Part shown: in pieces, positions 10,270-21,982 of the stretch
How the letters are laid out: every line of letters begins with the position of its first letter
How positions within the stretch are numbered: position 1 is the first letter of the stretch
DNA from: Saccharum officinarum
Lineage: Eukaryota > Streptophyta > Magnoliopsida > Poales > Poaceae
Assembly: GCA_020631735.1 (NCBI GenBank)
Contig: CM036158.1
Coordinates: 78,049,447-78,113,446 of the forward strand
Reading direction: 5' to 3'
Length of the DNA: 64,000 nucleotides
Notes under the pieces: generated by a model
Told to the model about the DNA's origin: nothing
Database searches by the model: none
The model's input: the letters and a program-made list of their open reading frames with translations, nothing else
Position numbers and translations under genes: made by a program

Positions 10270-11311
10270 GAGGTCATACGGATCTGATTAGCAGGGACGC
10301 CATTGAAGTAGGTTTGCTTCAACCTGTAGCGTGCCTATCGTACCCCACACTGCAATATATTCTAGCATGCTTCTTGTGTTGATGGGTGAGCCTTGTCAAT
10401 GTCCAGCCTTGACTGCACGTAGTAGTGTGAATGAAAAGCAAATTTGTTAAAGTTGCTCAAAGCAGAGTTGAATGTCAAGAGAGGATAATCATACATATAG
10501 TTAGGCTCTCCACAAAATTCCTGTAATGTATGACACTAGAGGGCTTCTTGTAATGTTTCCAATGTGTCAAAATTGGTATTTGATGCCTGACTACTACACC
10601 TGCCTCTGAGGCAAACTTGGTAGCTTGCACTGGATCATGTGGCCTTCTATTTCCCTCGACAATAGAGATGGGCATCCTCAATCCTTGCATTGATTTGCTC
10701 ATTTTGTCAAGCAAAATTCCATGAGTTTGAGGCCTTGGCTTCCTCGCACTTCTCAGCAATGGTACTACAAAGTTTTCATACATTTAGATTGTTTGAAAAG
10801 TAACATGGATATCAAATAGCTAGTGCGAATTGATTGATAGACATCTATAAGGTAATACCAACGTAGGCAACTTTCATTGTTCTGCGGTTGGGTGGAGATG
10901 GGAGTTTGCTCAGAGGGCTCCTCTTTAGCATGGCTATCATCATCTGGCCGTGGACAGTCTCTCATAGGGCTAGGTAGCTCAGAGGGATCCTCTTCGGCAT
11001 GGCTATCATCATCTGGCCATGGGCAGTCTCTCATAGGGCTAGGTAGGGTCCCGTCTCGACAAATGTCTCCAGTCAATTCATAAAGTTTGAATTGATCCCT
11101 AGGTATAGGTGTCCATGGTGATGGAGAATTATGTTCACCTACTGCTGATACCTCCACCCTTTTGCCAGCGATAGCCCTCCGAGTATGAACTCCAAGAGCA
11201 AACTCTCCTGGTCATGTTGAATTCAACCGCTTGGAGTGCCTTCGCCCAGGACTCATGGCAGCGCTACCTTTTGTCCTGCTGGCAGAGCCTCCTCTATGGC
11301 TTCTTCGACCC
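10270..11311 (-). pseudogene. CACTA 1 Transposase_24-type gene, 5' exons
   Basis: Reading leftwards: a first exon from about 11311 with 'GRRSHRGGSASRTKGSAA' and a basic Arg/Ser-rich stretch; then an Asp/Pro-rich exon (11157-10860) holding a near-repeated module 'SPMRDCPWPDDDSHAEE' and 'SPMRDCPRPDDDSHAKE'; then a core exon (about 10760-10475) with 'KMSKSMQGLRMPISI', 'FASEAGVVVRHQIPILTHW' and 'HWKHYKK'; then a last piece up to the Gypsy element. Order and motifs fit the N-terminal half of Transposase_24 proteins. One internal stop lies near 11165. Start codon choice is tentative, since several upstream ATGs are possible. Confidence 0.65.
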
Positions 11312-12725
11312 ATACACTGAAATTGGAGATACAATCTTAAGCAGCAAGCATGTACAAATTGCATTGCTATCCAAACAATAAAGCATTGCATTGCTACCTA
11401 CACCCCCTCTCCGAACTAAATACAAGATAGAACAAGCACCTAAATTGCTAGGGGTACAGGCTCATCTTCTAAATCTGAATTTGTTTCATCTATAACATCA
11501 ACTCCCTCAACTACCTCCCCTGGTTTAGGGATATATTCCAAATCTTCACTGTGTCTACCCTTTGTGCTTGACTTTTTTTTGCCTTTGGAGACATAAGTTT
11601 TGGGCCCACACGTATTCCAAGTTCTTCCATCTTTCTAGACTACAAAGACATTTATTAACTAAAGCTTCTATGGAATGTCAACACAACAGAGCAAGAGTGT
11701 AACTACAACTTATACGGAAGTCATTAATCCAATAAAGCACATGTTAGCTATACTCAACTATAGGAAATATGTAACCCCATCGCTATCTACATATCCTTGG
11801 TTCAGCCTCTACAATAGAGCACACATTATAAAAGGAATTTGGATACCTCTTCCTTTGTGTTCATGTTCAGATCCGGTCTTATCATCGTGGTCGCAGAGCT
11901 GGTGTGGCCGACATTGATGAAGGGGTAACAGATTTGGCTTTGGCTAGGGTTCAGATCCAGTCGATCGTGGCAAGTGCTGTGGTAGGGGATCTGGATCTAG
12001 CTTGTACCATCGTCGAGGCTAGGGTTCGAAAATGTATGAGAGAGGGTGTGGCTGGGGAGTGAAGAGGGAGTCGAGCTGCTGTGCCGATGGCGCCTAGGGT
12101 CCAAAGCGGGGTGGCAGAGGGGGCGGTTGGAGAGTGGAGAGGGAGGCCATGGGACTAGAATTTGGAGCTGGAGGAGAGACAGTGTAGCTAGAGAATGGAG
12201 ATGGAGGTAGAGACGGTGACTCTTTGTGCTTTTATATGGCCATCACATTACCACAAAAGCCCTTGTCTGAAATCGATGGCGTGGTAAACCTATTTTTCGC
12301 GTGGAGGGCAAAAGAGAGGCATTTAATTTTTGGTGCGTGTTGGCAGGACTGCTTGATGCGGTGCAAAATCAAATTTTCGGGGCGTGTGGGTGGGACTGCT
12401 TGGCACGGTGCTCAGCAGAGACCAGAATTTTTCCGTGTTTTAATAAAAAATGATTATGACAAAATGTTACTTACCTAATATCTGTCTTTTCATTTTTTCC
12501 TCCTATGCACCTGTTTATATATCCGATGAGTTAGTTGTTGCCTTTTTGGTTTTTTCATAATAATATAAATAAACATAAAACTAAAAGAGGATGATAATAA
12601 ATAATTAAAAGATGCATGAATTTGACACCTAAAAATTACCAAAAAAACCTACTCGCTATAGCTTGTTGCGCTGCATCTGCCGATTATTTTTTTTATTTAT
12701 GTGACTGCATCTACGGCTGTTTGAA
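11312..12725. other. Upstream region of CACTA 1 gene, no gene recognised
   Basis: The first part (to about 11640) may hold a minor exon or 5' leader of the CACTA gene. From 11870 to 12220 the DNA is G-rich with GA-rich runs. From 12270 to 12440 there are two related stretches with 'ggcaggactgcttgatgcgg' and 'gggactgcttggcacgg'. No clear CACTA terminus was found here. Confidence 0.45.
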
Positions 12726-12989
12726 CTAAGGCCTATAATTTGGAAGCAAGAGGAAGGTAGGCCCAGGGATGGAAAACCTTCCATAAATAACTAAATGGGT
12801 TATTGATATCCCTATTGATTTCCCAACCAGGAAAAAGCCATGGATTCTAAGTGGATTTGAGTTTCCAGAGAGAGAGAAAAAAAGCACTCTCCTCCTCGCT
12901 AGTGCTTTTGGCAATTTGCTAGACAAGTCACAGTACTCCGGATCATCATCCTCCTCGCTAGAGTCGTAGTCGGTGTTGTACTTTGCCAT
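12726..12989 (-). CDS. Small acidic hypothetical protein, weakly supported
   Basis: An 87-codon frame. The first 35 residues are very acidic ('DYDSSEEDDDPEYCDLSSK') and then turn basic ('ALARRRV'), after which the sequence is hydrophobic and looks random. I do not recognise the family. The acidic start could be a true exon of a lost gene, with the rest read-through. No promoter was recognised upstream, but the hairpin at 13041-13166 lies just beyond its 5' end. Confidence 0.22.
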   Translation of the reverse strand: MAKYNTDYDSSEEDDDPEYCDLSSKLPKALARRRVLFFSLSGNSNPLRIHGFFLVGKSIGISITHLVIYGRFSIPGPTFLLLPNYRP

Positions 12990-13040
12990 CGCTCGAGTAC
13001 GTTCCCATTGCTCGTTGCCATTACTACTCGAATCGCCAGT

Positions 13041-13166
13041 GTAGTAGTCGAGGGGTTGACGTGTTTTCCTGCTCTGATAACGAGAAAGTCCGTAGCTCTG
13101 TTTATTTAATGCGCCTGACTTTCTCGTAAACAGAACAGGAAAATGCGCCCACCCCTCGACTACTAC
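13041..13166. repeat. 126-bp hairpin with 50-bp arms
   Basis: The left arm (13041-13090) begins GTAGTAGTCGAGGGG and the right arm (13117-13166) ends CCCCTCGACTACTAC. The two 50-bp arms pair at 43 of 50 positions with no gaps, around a 26-base loop. It could be a small foldback transposon (I see no clear target duplication) or a small-RNA precursor. It lies about 90 bp upstream of a TATA box. Confidence 0.8.
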
Positions 13167-13258
13167 TCTGACTGCTCGTATTCTGAATCTATTTTATTAG
13201 TAATTAGTAATGCTACGGGGACTCACGTCTTCTAACGTTTGTTAGCGTCTGCATCGCG

Positions 13259-13266
13259 TATAAATA
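13259..13266 (+). promoter_or_regulatory. TATA box of a candidate small gene
   Basis: TATAAATA, followed by a pyrimidine-rich leader, a GTGAGT donor at about 13382 and a 'tatacag' acceptor at about 13560, just before an ATG at 13566. Together these look like a real promoter with a 5' UTR intron. Confidence 0.45.
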
Positions 13267-13565
13267 TCCTTCCTGGTCTCTTTTACTTTTCACTTGCAAG
13301 TTGCTAGCTAAGGAAAGGAAGCAGTGATACAACTTCGTTATTAGCTATTGCCCATAGAACTACAGTGATTGTTCTTGTTGAGGTGAGTTTTAGTTTCTTT
13401 GTCATTTTTTCTAGTCAGGATCAAGATCTCAATCGAGGTTAAGATATGGCCTAGGCAATATTCTGTTACTTTGTACTAGTTCTTGCTTGTTCAAGGTGTA
13501 GTGTTTTTTCATGTGGTTTTTTCTAATGATTTTTCCTTGTGTTTTTTTGTTCTATATACAGAGAG

Positions 13566-13942
13566 ATGTCGTCGTACCACAACACCCTGTTTACTCCACC
13601 AGCAAGCTTGCACTTTGGTGGCTACGAGTGTCGGCAGGTATCGTAGCAGGGGTGCTTGTTGCTTGGGGACATCATGTTCATCAACAGCCCTGACTGATCG
13701 TTGTTGAAGCTACAGTTCATTATATGCTTGGTAAAAATTGCTTTGTTACAGTTGTCAAAGACAATAATAGTGGTGAGATTTTTGTCCGTGTTAGGAATTT
13801 TGAGCAAATGAAAAGATTTAGTAGTGTTACTATGTTTGTGGGAGGAGACTCTGTCATCTTCACTCATGTTGATCGACTGAATACAATTTGTCAACCGTCT
13901 GACATGAGTCCCCTTGAAAAGATGAGATGTTTTAGACATTAG
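13566..13942 (+). pseudogene. Candidate small gene or gene relic downstream of a TATA box
   Basis: From 13566 the frame reads 'MSSYHNTLFTPPASLHFGG' and 'YECRQ', then meets a stop soon after. From 13724 a second frame reads 'MLGKNCFVTVVKDNN' and continues '...FVGGDSVIFTHVDRL' to a stop at 13940. The two are in different frames, so there is either an unrecognised intron near 13640-13720 or a frameshift. I do not recognise the family. An AT-rich 3' region with a possible poly(A) signal follows near 13975. Confidence 0.35.
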
Positions 13943-14111
13943 AGATTAGAGAAATACTACGTAATGTACTTTTGTATATAAAGAAATGAAGTTATTATGT
14001 TGGTCCAACTATAATATTTATCTTCCTTTATTTCTTTCATACTTCATATACTTTGGTTGATTCTTATTACATTGAGTTTTTTATTTGGTCAATTTGACAA
14101 TTCTGACTCCT

Positions 14112-14136
14112 CAATTTGGGATGGAGGGAGTAGTTG
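14112..14136. mobile_element. Possible Stowaway-type MITE end
   Basis: GGGATGGAGGGAGTA is the usual right end of Stowaway (Tc1/mariner-type) MITEs in grasses, with TA as target site. The matching left end was not found nearby, so this may be a fragment. Confidence 0.45.
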
Positions 14137-14339
14137 AATTCAGATTTGGGCTGATCGCAACCGTCAAAGGACGAATGCATAGTCGTTGAAATGTTTGTGC
14201 TCCCTATAGATAGAACGATCATCTAAAATTTTCACTAGCCGGACACTAGTGGAGCGATAAGGTTTATCACGGAAGGTCCGGTGGTTTGAAATCGTGACTA
14301 CCTAGATAGTATTGATGAACGACATGCAGCATCCGTTTT

Positions 14340-15620
14340 TGCCTTGTAGGCTCCTGGATTCCCATGCAGGCGCGCGTGTGGGTGGCGTCAGCAAGCAGTT
14401 CTAGCAGGGATGTCGCCTCACTACCCATCGCATTAATGTGACAGGGCAAAGCCGAACTACCCACCCACTCAAATGTGTCAGTGGTCGTGGGTCGTGGGGT
14501 GGTTCCACGGGTTATCTGCTGCCTTCTGCAATCATCTACCTTCCCACCCAATCTCCTCCTTCTATCCCAAAGCTTTTTCCCTCCACCCTAATGTGCCTTT
14601 TGCGCCGCCGATGCCTCTTGCGAGGACCAGGACCATGCAGTGGATGAAGTCATCCGTTGACCGCAAGGCGTTCGATGAGCTATGACTGAACGCGGTGATC
14701 CCGGAGGCCACTGACGTGATCAGGTGGAGAGTCCCGCCGAGAACCGAAGTGGAGGCGAGGCCAGAGGAGAATGAGGTCGTATCTTTCGCCCATTTCCACT
14801 CTTTTGGGTTTGGGGTGCTGGCACACCCCTTACTCCGGTGGTTGCTGTACTACTATGGGCTCCGCCTCCATGACTTGACCCAAAGTGGATCATCCAACTC
14901 TCTGTCTTCATCATGTTGTGCGAGGGCTCCCTGGGAGTCCCTGCCCACTATGAGCTATGGCAGTCTTTATTTCGGGTGGTTCGCTCAGCGCTCGGGTGGG
15001 GGGTTCATCTTCCTCGGATGGGGGGCGCCTCTTGATCCAACTTCATCCCGAATTGGAGGACAGGTACCTGAGCCTTGACCACTACCCTTCTATGGACTTG
15101 GGGTGGCAAAAGTTGTGGCTCTACGTCCCCAATGAGAGCCCGCCGCTATCGTCTTATTCTCCTGACCGGCTGCGTGGTGACCTCCCAGAGTCATGGGAGG
15201 AACTACAGCCCCTGGAGCTCTACAGGCACCATGTGCCCAACTTGTTGGATGCGATCAAGGACCTAAAGGACTGGGGCCTAATAGGGATGAAGGTGATCTA
15301 TACCTTCATCGGTTGTTGGGGTCCTCTCCTTGAAGATGAGGCACCACCCCTAGTGGGAGTTCCGAGGCCCAATGGACCCTACAATCGAGTCGAGGGTCAC
15401 CATCCGCGAGGATGACCTAGACCAACGGGTGATGAAGGTTATGGGAGAATACACGATGGATCATGGCAGGGGGGAGTCCCCGATGGCCTTTAGCGCCGGC
15501 CATCCTCCACCGACAGACGGACCTCTCATCGGTGTGGTCTCACACCCGCCGCCAGTTCCTCCTGACGAGGTGATTTTTTCGTGTACTGTTGTTCATGTTG
15601 TTTCTCTTCATTAAATTAAC
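14340..15620 (+). pseudogene. 'Transposase_28' (putative gypsy-type) relic, copy 1
   Basis: The frame from 14695 has 'VVSFAHFHSFGFG', 'HPLLRWLLYYYGLRLHDL' and, in another frame, 'LGVPAHYELWQSLFRVV', typical of the Pfam family Transposase_28, a domain of unknown action found in grass retroelement-like genes. Further frames (14957-15415) hold 'HHVPNLLDAIKDLKDW' and 'VIYTFIGCWGPLLEDEAP'. At least two frame changes separate these pieces, so it cannot make one protein. A diverged second copy of the same unit lies at 40780-42263. Confidence 0.6.
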
Positions 15621-15689
15621 TAGAGTATGCAAGCAATGCTCACGCTAGTATTTGTGTTCATGCTGCTTAGTTTAACTAGTATTTGGCTA

Positions 15690-16569
15690 ATTGCCTACTT
15701 TCTCAATAGGTGGACATGGGTGTGATGGTGTCCCGAGGATCATTGGCCCTAGAGCTAGTTCTTCGTCCGTGATCGCACTTGGAAAGCGGCCCTAGGAACC
15801 ATCCCCCAGTGGGGACAGCCAACAGCGATGATTCCATCCCATGCTGGTCCGGACAGTCCGGTGAGTCGTTTGCCTTCTCAATCAGATCGCTCTCCCCCTT
15901 ATCCTATGGGCTTGAACTTAGCTTGCATTATGCAGAGAGATGTCCTGTTGCTGCACGTCGTCACCGATCTCATCTGACCCCAGACAGTCTTCTAGTGATG
16001 CATCATCAGACCATGAAGTCCCGTCTGCCCTGGATAGTCTTCTGGTGATGCATCATCTGACCACAAAGAATACTTTAAGTTAAAGGAGGCTTACCTCAAG
16101 GTCACAGACTTGTACTCAAGGGCCAGTCTAGACACCGACAAGTTGCGTGATGAGCTGAAGGCCGCACGCGCGCGCACTTGGTGTCGCCCAACAAGAAGCC
16201 GCCTAGGCGCGAGACGAGAAGGCGGCCGCTAAGGTGGAAGTCCAGAGCCTACTTGTTGATGCTACTGCCGCCTGTGACGCCGCCTTCTCGGTGCAGACAA
16301 CGGACGATTTGATCACTGCACCAGAGGAGCGCCTCCGAGCTTTGTCAGCTCGCATTCGGGCCGTGGCGTCCGGAGCCGTCCACCAAGGGGCTGCCACAGC
16401 GTTGGTCACTACCCAGCTTGAGTTTGGCACAGTGGTGAAAGTCCAGGTGGTGCAGCAAGCTTTTCCACCGGCACCAGAAGATGAAGATTATATTGATGAT
16501 TTGTTCAAGCGTGTCGAGGGCTGCCAACGCTGTCTTAGCAAAGGTGAACATGGACGAGATCCTGCATGA
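15690..16569 (+). pseudogene. Coiled-coil tail of the 'Transposase_28' relic, copy 1
   Basis: The frame from 16234 to 16569 is Ala-rich ('VQSLLVDATAACDAAFS', 'EERLRALSARIRAVASG') and ends 'DDLFKRVEGCQRCLS'. It is colinear with 41900-42263 of copy 2, where the same protein ends with 'VDVDEILHANLHP'. Upstream (15700-16230) are pieces with 'LKEAYLKVTDLYSRASL' split by frame changes. It is the usual alpha-helical C-terminal half of these proteins. Confidence 0.5.
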
Positions 16570-18150
16570 CCGCCTCGACCATTGATTTGTGGGACATATC
16601 AGTAGTACAAGTCATGACTAGGTTTGGTCTGTGGGAACGATCGTATGTGAAGTCTTAATTATTTGCATGCATGTCTATGTTAAATTTTGTTGAACTTCGC
16701 ATTAGGTCTGTTAAACTCTATTGAGCGTGGTGTAGCTCAATTCCTTTGGTTATTTGGTAACTTGTTTCTAGCCCTATTGGTTGCTTTTGCCTACATATTT
16801 CTTTTGGGTTCTCTTTCTGATCTAAAATATACTAACGGTGTTCGCCCTTTCTGATCGGAGGACGTGGGTGCATAGATGTTGAAATTTTCTTTGATAAAAT
16901 TTATTGAACTTGAAAGAATCAGGTAGTGAGGAGTTCATCTGAACAAGTCTCACCTCGATCTAATGTAGAATGGATGAGCCATAGCTTTTGACTTTTACTG
17001 CGAACGCAAGAAAGTCCGCCCGCTGTGTATTTGATCTCGTAGGATAGTATAAAGTGTCGTAGCAATCAGTCTGCCCCTCAATTGCTATGACTACTTGGAT
17101 TGTAGTGAAATAAGTATAGAAAAGGCCTATCACAACCGCACCAGGCATTCAAGTGTCAAGTGTGTCATGGTGGTCAAAAGCTCTTTTTCTCTATTCACTT
17201 CTTGTGTCTAGCTTTTCTGCCGCATTCGCTTCACTCTCGTTAGCCGTGCAAGGTCTATATGAAAGGAGCGTCCCCCTTCCCTCATCTGATAGCGCACATT
17301 GTATCAATCACCTACCTTCTGGCTCCCCCTTCTCACCCGTTTGCATTTTCCCAACCGCGTTCTATGCTGGTTCGAGGATCTAGATAAAGGTAACGTACTT
17401 CATATCAAACCATACTATTTGTATGAACTTATTATCACGTTCCATGCTGGTTTGAGGATCTCGATTGACATTTATTCTAACCAAAATCATGCTTACAGAT
17501 GGCAACTAGTCACCATACCAAGCATGTGTACTCTACAACTATCGACCACAACTTTTCCCCGACCACGTCCCTCTAGTATATTAGACGAAATGACATTTAC
17601 CTGTTTCTTGCAAACCATATGCTTGCCTGATAGTCTGAGTAGCATAAATTTGAATGGGCCAGACATGTAACTCTTGTACAACTATGAGTAGAACTTTTGC
17701 CTGATCGGCTATGCTACAAACAGGAGTTGCACCGTATGTGGCTGCAAGCATGAATCCTGAAGCGGCAGCTTCGAACACAGCCGAGGGAGTGCAGACAATC
17801 AGAACCTATGAAAGCATGTAATGTAGCCATCTCTAGCTAGCTGCTGTGAGCCTGCGACTAGTTAGATAGGACTGCATTGTATGGTTCCTTGGATGATAGA
17901 AGGCCCGGCCCGACTAAAATATTCATTACTCAGATACTAGTAATGATGAACATGGTGCACTCGCGTCAGAAGCCTGTTCCAGCCCTGGCGTCCCTGTGTT
18001 TACAAAGCCTAGCCTCACTCCCATTGTTTGACTCCTATTGTAGCCCCTGCTTGGCGGCCTCCACCGCTTCTGCCTCAATCAATGTACATCGCGCCACTCT
18101 GCCTCTCCAGCCCTCTGGCTCGCCGCCGTCCACACGCCGTAGCTCGATCC
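16570..18150. other. 3' flank of copy 1 and intergenic DNA
   Basis: Between 16690 and 17230 the sequence matches parts of 38440-38610, 40320-40500 and 42650-42900 ('ggttaaactctgttgagcg', 'tactaacggtgttcgcccttt', 'cctatcacaaccgcaccagg' types), so it is the untranslated tail of one dispersed repeat family. From 17300 to 17880 I see only a short near-duplicate ('ggttcgaggatct' near 17380 and 17450). Confidence 0.5.
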
Positions 18151-18553
18151 ACATGGCAATCATGTCGCTGACGATGGTCCCTAATGAGGTGCAAATAGTG
18201 ATCATGGGCCACCTCGCTACAAGCTCGGAGCAGCCCAAGGACGACCTCCATAGCCTACGGGTGACCTACTCGTCCATGCGCCGCATCTACGGTGACCCTG
18301 TCATCAGTCAGCGTCTGGCACTGGATCGGTTTAAACGCGGGTGGACGTGGGACGACCTCGTCGACTACGAAGCCCTCCTTGCTAGCCTAACCCAAGTCAG
18401 CAACCCAGAGGCTTGCTTCCTCACCAGGATACAAATTGTATTCATGGAAAAGCACAGCCCCTGACCATGCCTTGACGATCTCACCCACGTCACTGATGGC
18501 GGGCACAATCTGGCGGTCTATCTGGTCACCCTATTGCTCTATAGGTACAATGG
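18151..18553 (+). pseudogene. F-box-like gene, 5' part
   Basis: The frame includes 'MVPNEVQIVIMGHLATSSE', an F-box-like start, then 'LHSLRVTYSSMRRIYGDP', 'RLALDRFKRGWTWDD' and 'ASLTQVSNPEACFL'. These fit a grass family of F-box-like proteins with a C-terminal Cys-rich segment. A stop (TGA) in 'EKHSP' at about 18462 is followed by in-frame 'PCLDDLTHVTDGGHNLA', so a single nonsense change, probably CGA to TGA, kills it. At 18553 the gene is cut by the solo LTR. Its last codons resume at 37519 in the same phase. It would have been a substrate-recognition subunit; that function is inferred from family. Confidence 0.75.
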
Positions 18554-19968
18554 TGTAACAAAACTGACCAATTATACGAAATTAAGTAAGAAAATCACCC
18601 GCCGAAGCATATAATTTAACAAACTTAAGCCCGTATAACCCGGTAGTCCGTGAAACAATGAAGGATTTCAAACCAACCAACATACAAACCAAGATCATAC
18701 AAGTTTAGCAGCCACAGTCACATATTACATAAAGTTCGCAACGACAGTTGAATACATCAGAGTTTAGAACATAAAGTTATTACAAACCAAGTTCAACATA
18801 AAGTAGCGGAAGCAAATAGTTTCATAAACCACACACACTTAGTTCAAATACAGTGCCAGGAGATAGTCACTTTCCACAAAAGAATTAGGTAAGACATACG
18901 GAGTGACCATTGCCCTTGGTCCTAGTTGTCACCCATCGCCGGATACAGGCAGTTGATGCAATAGCCGTAGTACATCTGACCATCTGCAACAACAATGGGA
19001 ACAACGCCCTGAGTACGAGCAAGTACTCAGCTAGACTTACCCGCCTTAAACCAAAATAAAGTGACACCAAGGAGTATGCAAGGCTTTCTTTTAGTGGACT
19101 AGCTGACTCTTTTACGAAAAGCATAAGCTATCATGACTAATCCATTTTAAGTAATTTGCATCATGTTTATTATAACTTATCCATCTAGGTAAGCACCTAT
19201 ACTATAGCAATCACTTAATTAACCAATAATATCCAGTTACCACTTGGATTTAGCATTTCCAACATCATCCATATAACCATCAGTGTTCCATCATCATTAC
19301 TACGATACCGTAACTGAAGTCAAGTGCTCACTATCCAGGAGTGATGGCGATTCGAATCGATTCCTAACCAGCTGGTGATTTATTCCTCACACAAACCACA
19401 CTCACTGATCAAGTGAGCTACAGATCACCAATGACACTTTTCAGGTAAACGTCGCGGGGTAACAATCATGGACCGCACTACCCAGGGACCGCCCGACTGC
19501 TAGGACGCACCTTGGGCTCACTCTTCGCGTCCCCGTCTAACCCCTTCAGCACCGGTCTACCAATCCGAGTTTATCCCATCCCGAAAAGTGTCACTAGCTT
19601 CGCGGTCGAAAGGTACTTTATTCGGCCAGCTTAATGTGAGGCATGCATTCAACATGACAAGAGGGACAAGCAATGATCGGTCCTTAACCGACACAGACGG
19701 AAAACTAATAGCACCCTAGAACCCTGTCTGGTTGCCTCCAACTTTTCCGTCCGGTCTCCAATTATCCATCAACACATGGTTATTCCCGGATTTCATCCAT
19801 TCCATAGCTAAAGCATTTCAGTAACCACCTATCATTGCAGGTGACCAGAAATCACCGATCGCTACCGGTCTAAGCAGTATTCGATCCTAAACTTAATTAG
19901 TTAATAATGTAGGCAAGGATAGTAATAAATGCATCAACGGTTTCACGTAACTCCTATAACTTAATGCA

Positions 19969-19988
19969 ACATATATATATATATATAT
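19969..19988. repeat. (AT)n microsatellite
   Basis: A run of about ten AT dinucleotides within the long solo LTR. Confidence 0.85.
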
Positions 19989-21244
19989 AAAGAATTGCTT
20001 TTATAAAGTATGAGACTTAGAATGCTCTGGGGCTTGCCTCGTTGGAAGGAACTGGGTTGGTGGTTCACACACTTAGGTAGGTCCTCTTCTTACTCGTCTA
20101 CCTCGGACACCTCCTATGCCTGAGTTTCTTGTGGATCAGACCCGGTCTGTTCCTCTTGCACTGCTACTAGCGCTTCCTCCTGTGATCCTGTATGATGCAA
20201 GTGTATAAGCGAATATGCAAACGGTGCATCAGATGCGATGGCATGCGATGATCATGATGACATGATGTGCAGATGAACACATTAATGCTTGATTGGATGA
20301 CATAAAGGTAAAAGTATTCTACAAGGTAGTCAACATCATCCAAGATCACTTATTATGAATGCATGTCATCTACTGTATTCTCTTCTACTAATAATTCTTA
20401 TCTTTCCTGCTAACTAACATATAGCCCTAACATGAGTTCTATACTTTATCAACACAACCACATTAACTTGTCCAGCAACACCAGCAAGGGATTTGGTGCT
20501 TCAAAGATACACCAAAGCTTCATTATTAAACTAATTATCCATAAAGAATATTATTTCATATCTGATTTAAACTAGGGTTACAACAGCAACCTATATTTCT
20601 AGTGCATAGAAAAATCTACAAAAATTACAGTAGCATAGTCTTACTCTAAGTAGCCTACCATAAAAGTTTCATGGTATTTGGATAAGTAAAACAGCCTACA
20701 CAAAAATGACAAGCTATTGCATCAAAATAAGCATGAAAATACTTTGTACTATGAAAAGTATCAAACAACAAATTTAGTATTTTTCCCATGCTCTACACAG
20801 TAAACAATCACTGTACAAAAATTATCACATTCATGTTTTATACAAATTTCTCTCTCTAGCAAAAATAACAAAAATCAGCCAATAAAGGCTTTTGAACTAC
20901 ACATAAAAATATTTTTACAGAACATGCATGACATATATTTTTCATACAAAGTGCATCACATAAGAAGAATAACAAACTTGGAATCATGTTTTTCTGAGCT
21001 TCCTATAATTTATTATGCATTTTCTAATAAAACGACAATTACAAGAATTAAATAAAACCCTATACAAAAGTATCACAAATTTGTCATACAATATTTTTAT
21101 ACTGTAGATCTACTCCTAAGAAGTCTACCAAAATTGGTTTCATTATTTTTGGAGCAATATTTTTCAAGATATAAATTTTAGAAGCATTTTCACAATTTCT
21201 GGAAATGATTTTCTTTTAAACCCAAAAATCCACACTGCCCTAAA

Positions 21245-21982
21245 TGCTACGCACACCCTGCTCCTTCACCCCAGATCAGCGCAGAGAGACAGACAGGCTG
21301 GCCCTCGGGGTGAAAGGGACCGCACCCGTTAGCCAGCCCCGAGCAGAGGCGGCGCTGACCGGCGGGACCTCGCCGACGGTGAGGTCTCCGGCCATGCCAA
21401 GATGACCGGCATGAGCCCCACCCTCGCGCGAACCCAACGGTGCCCGCGGCGTGACCCAATGGGCTCGGGAAGCCGGCCGCCGCCGTGCGTGGCAGAGCGG
21501 CGGCGCCGGTCGCCGACGGTGAGCCGCTCTCGGCCACGGCAAGGTGCGTGGAGGCGCTTGAGAGCATCAGGGACACAGTGGGGTGCTCGTGCACGAGAAA
21601 GGAGGGTGGGAGGTGAAGCGGAGAGGAGGTGCCCACGGAGCGGTTCTTCTCCGATGAGCCGGCCCGAACTCCGGCGAGCGATTACTGAGGATAGGGGCTA
21701 TACCACGGCGAGCTAAGGCGAGCACGGGTTGCGCGAAGGGAAGACGGTGCTCGGAGGAAGATGGAGGCTCTGGCGGTGAGCTGAGGCGGCCAGAGCGGCC
21801 AACTCCAGTGAGCGTGCGCACGGTCACGGGGGCGGAGGTGACGCGCGGGCTCTGCTGTTGCTGGTGGTGAGAGGAGGGAGTGGAGGAGTGAGCGGGCGCG
21901 GACTGATGAGCCGAGGCACGGGTGAAGGCGAGCGCGGCCGCGGGGGCCACCGGGCGCCACCCGGCCGGCATCGACGGCGTGT
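21245..21982. other. GC-rich segment of the long LTR
   Basis: A sharp GC-rich island inside an otherwise AT-rich LTR. Overlapping frames on both strands give low-complexity Arg/Pro/Ala proteins without a domain, so I do not call a gene. The equivalent zone of the second LTR copy (44050-44770 and 45070-45240) is also GC-rich, so it belongs to the LTR and not to a captured gene. Confidence 0.6.

Larger units (their letters stand above)
1143..11311 (-). mobile_element. CACTA (En/Spm) transposon 1, broken by LTR insertions
   Basis: The left end reads CACTACAAGAGGTTAGGC at 1143, the usual start of a CACTA terminal inverted repeat. Inside it are subterminal repeats, a 23-bp tandem array and a minus-strand gene of the plant Ptta/En/Spm Transposase_24 type. 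A solo LTR (4173-5616) and a deleted Gypsy element (6111-10269) sit inside this gene. I could not find the opposite CACTA terminus; the element should run past 11311, perhaps to about 12480, or it has lost that end. The tnp2-type transposase (TNPD) is absent, so it was probably non-autonomous even before the insertions. Family assignment is firm; the right boundary is not. Confidence 0.65.

Noticed and set aside
21247..21971. GC-rich overlapping frames as a possible gene
   Set aside because: They lie inside the long solo LTR and have no domain; the second LTR copy is GC-rich in the same zone.
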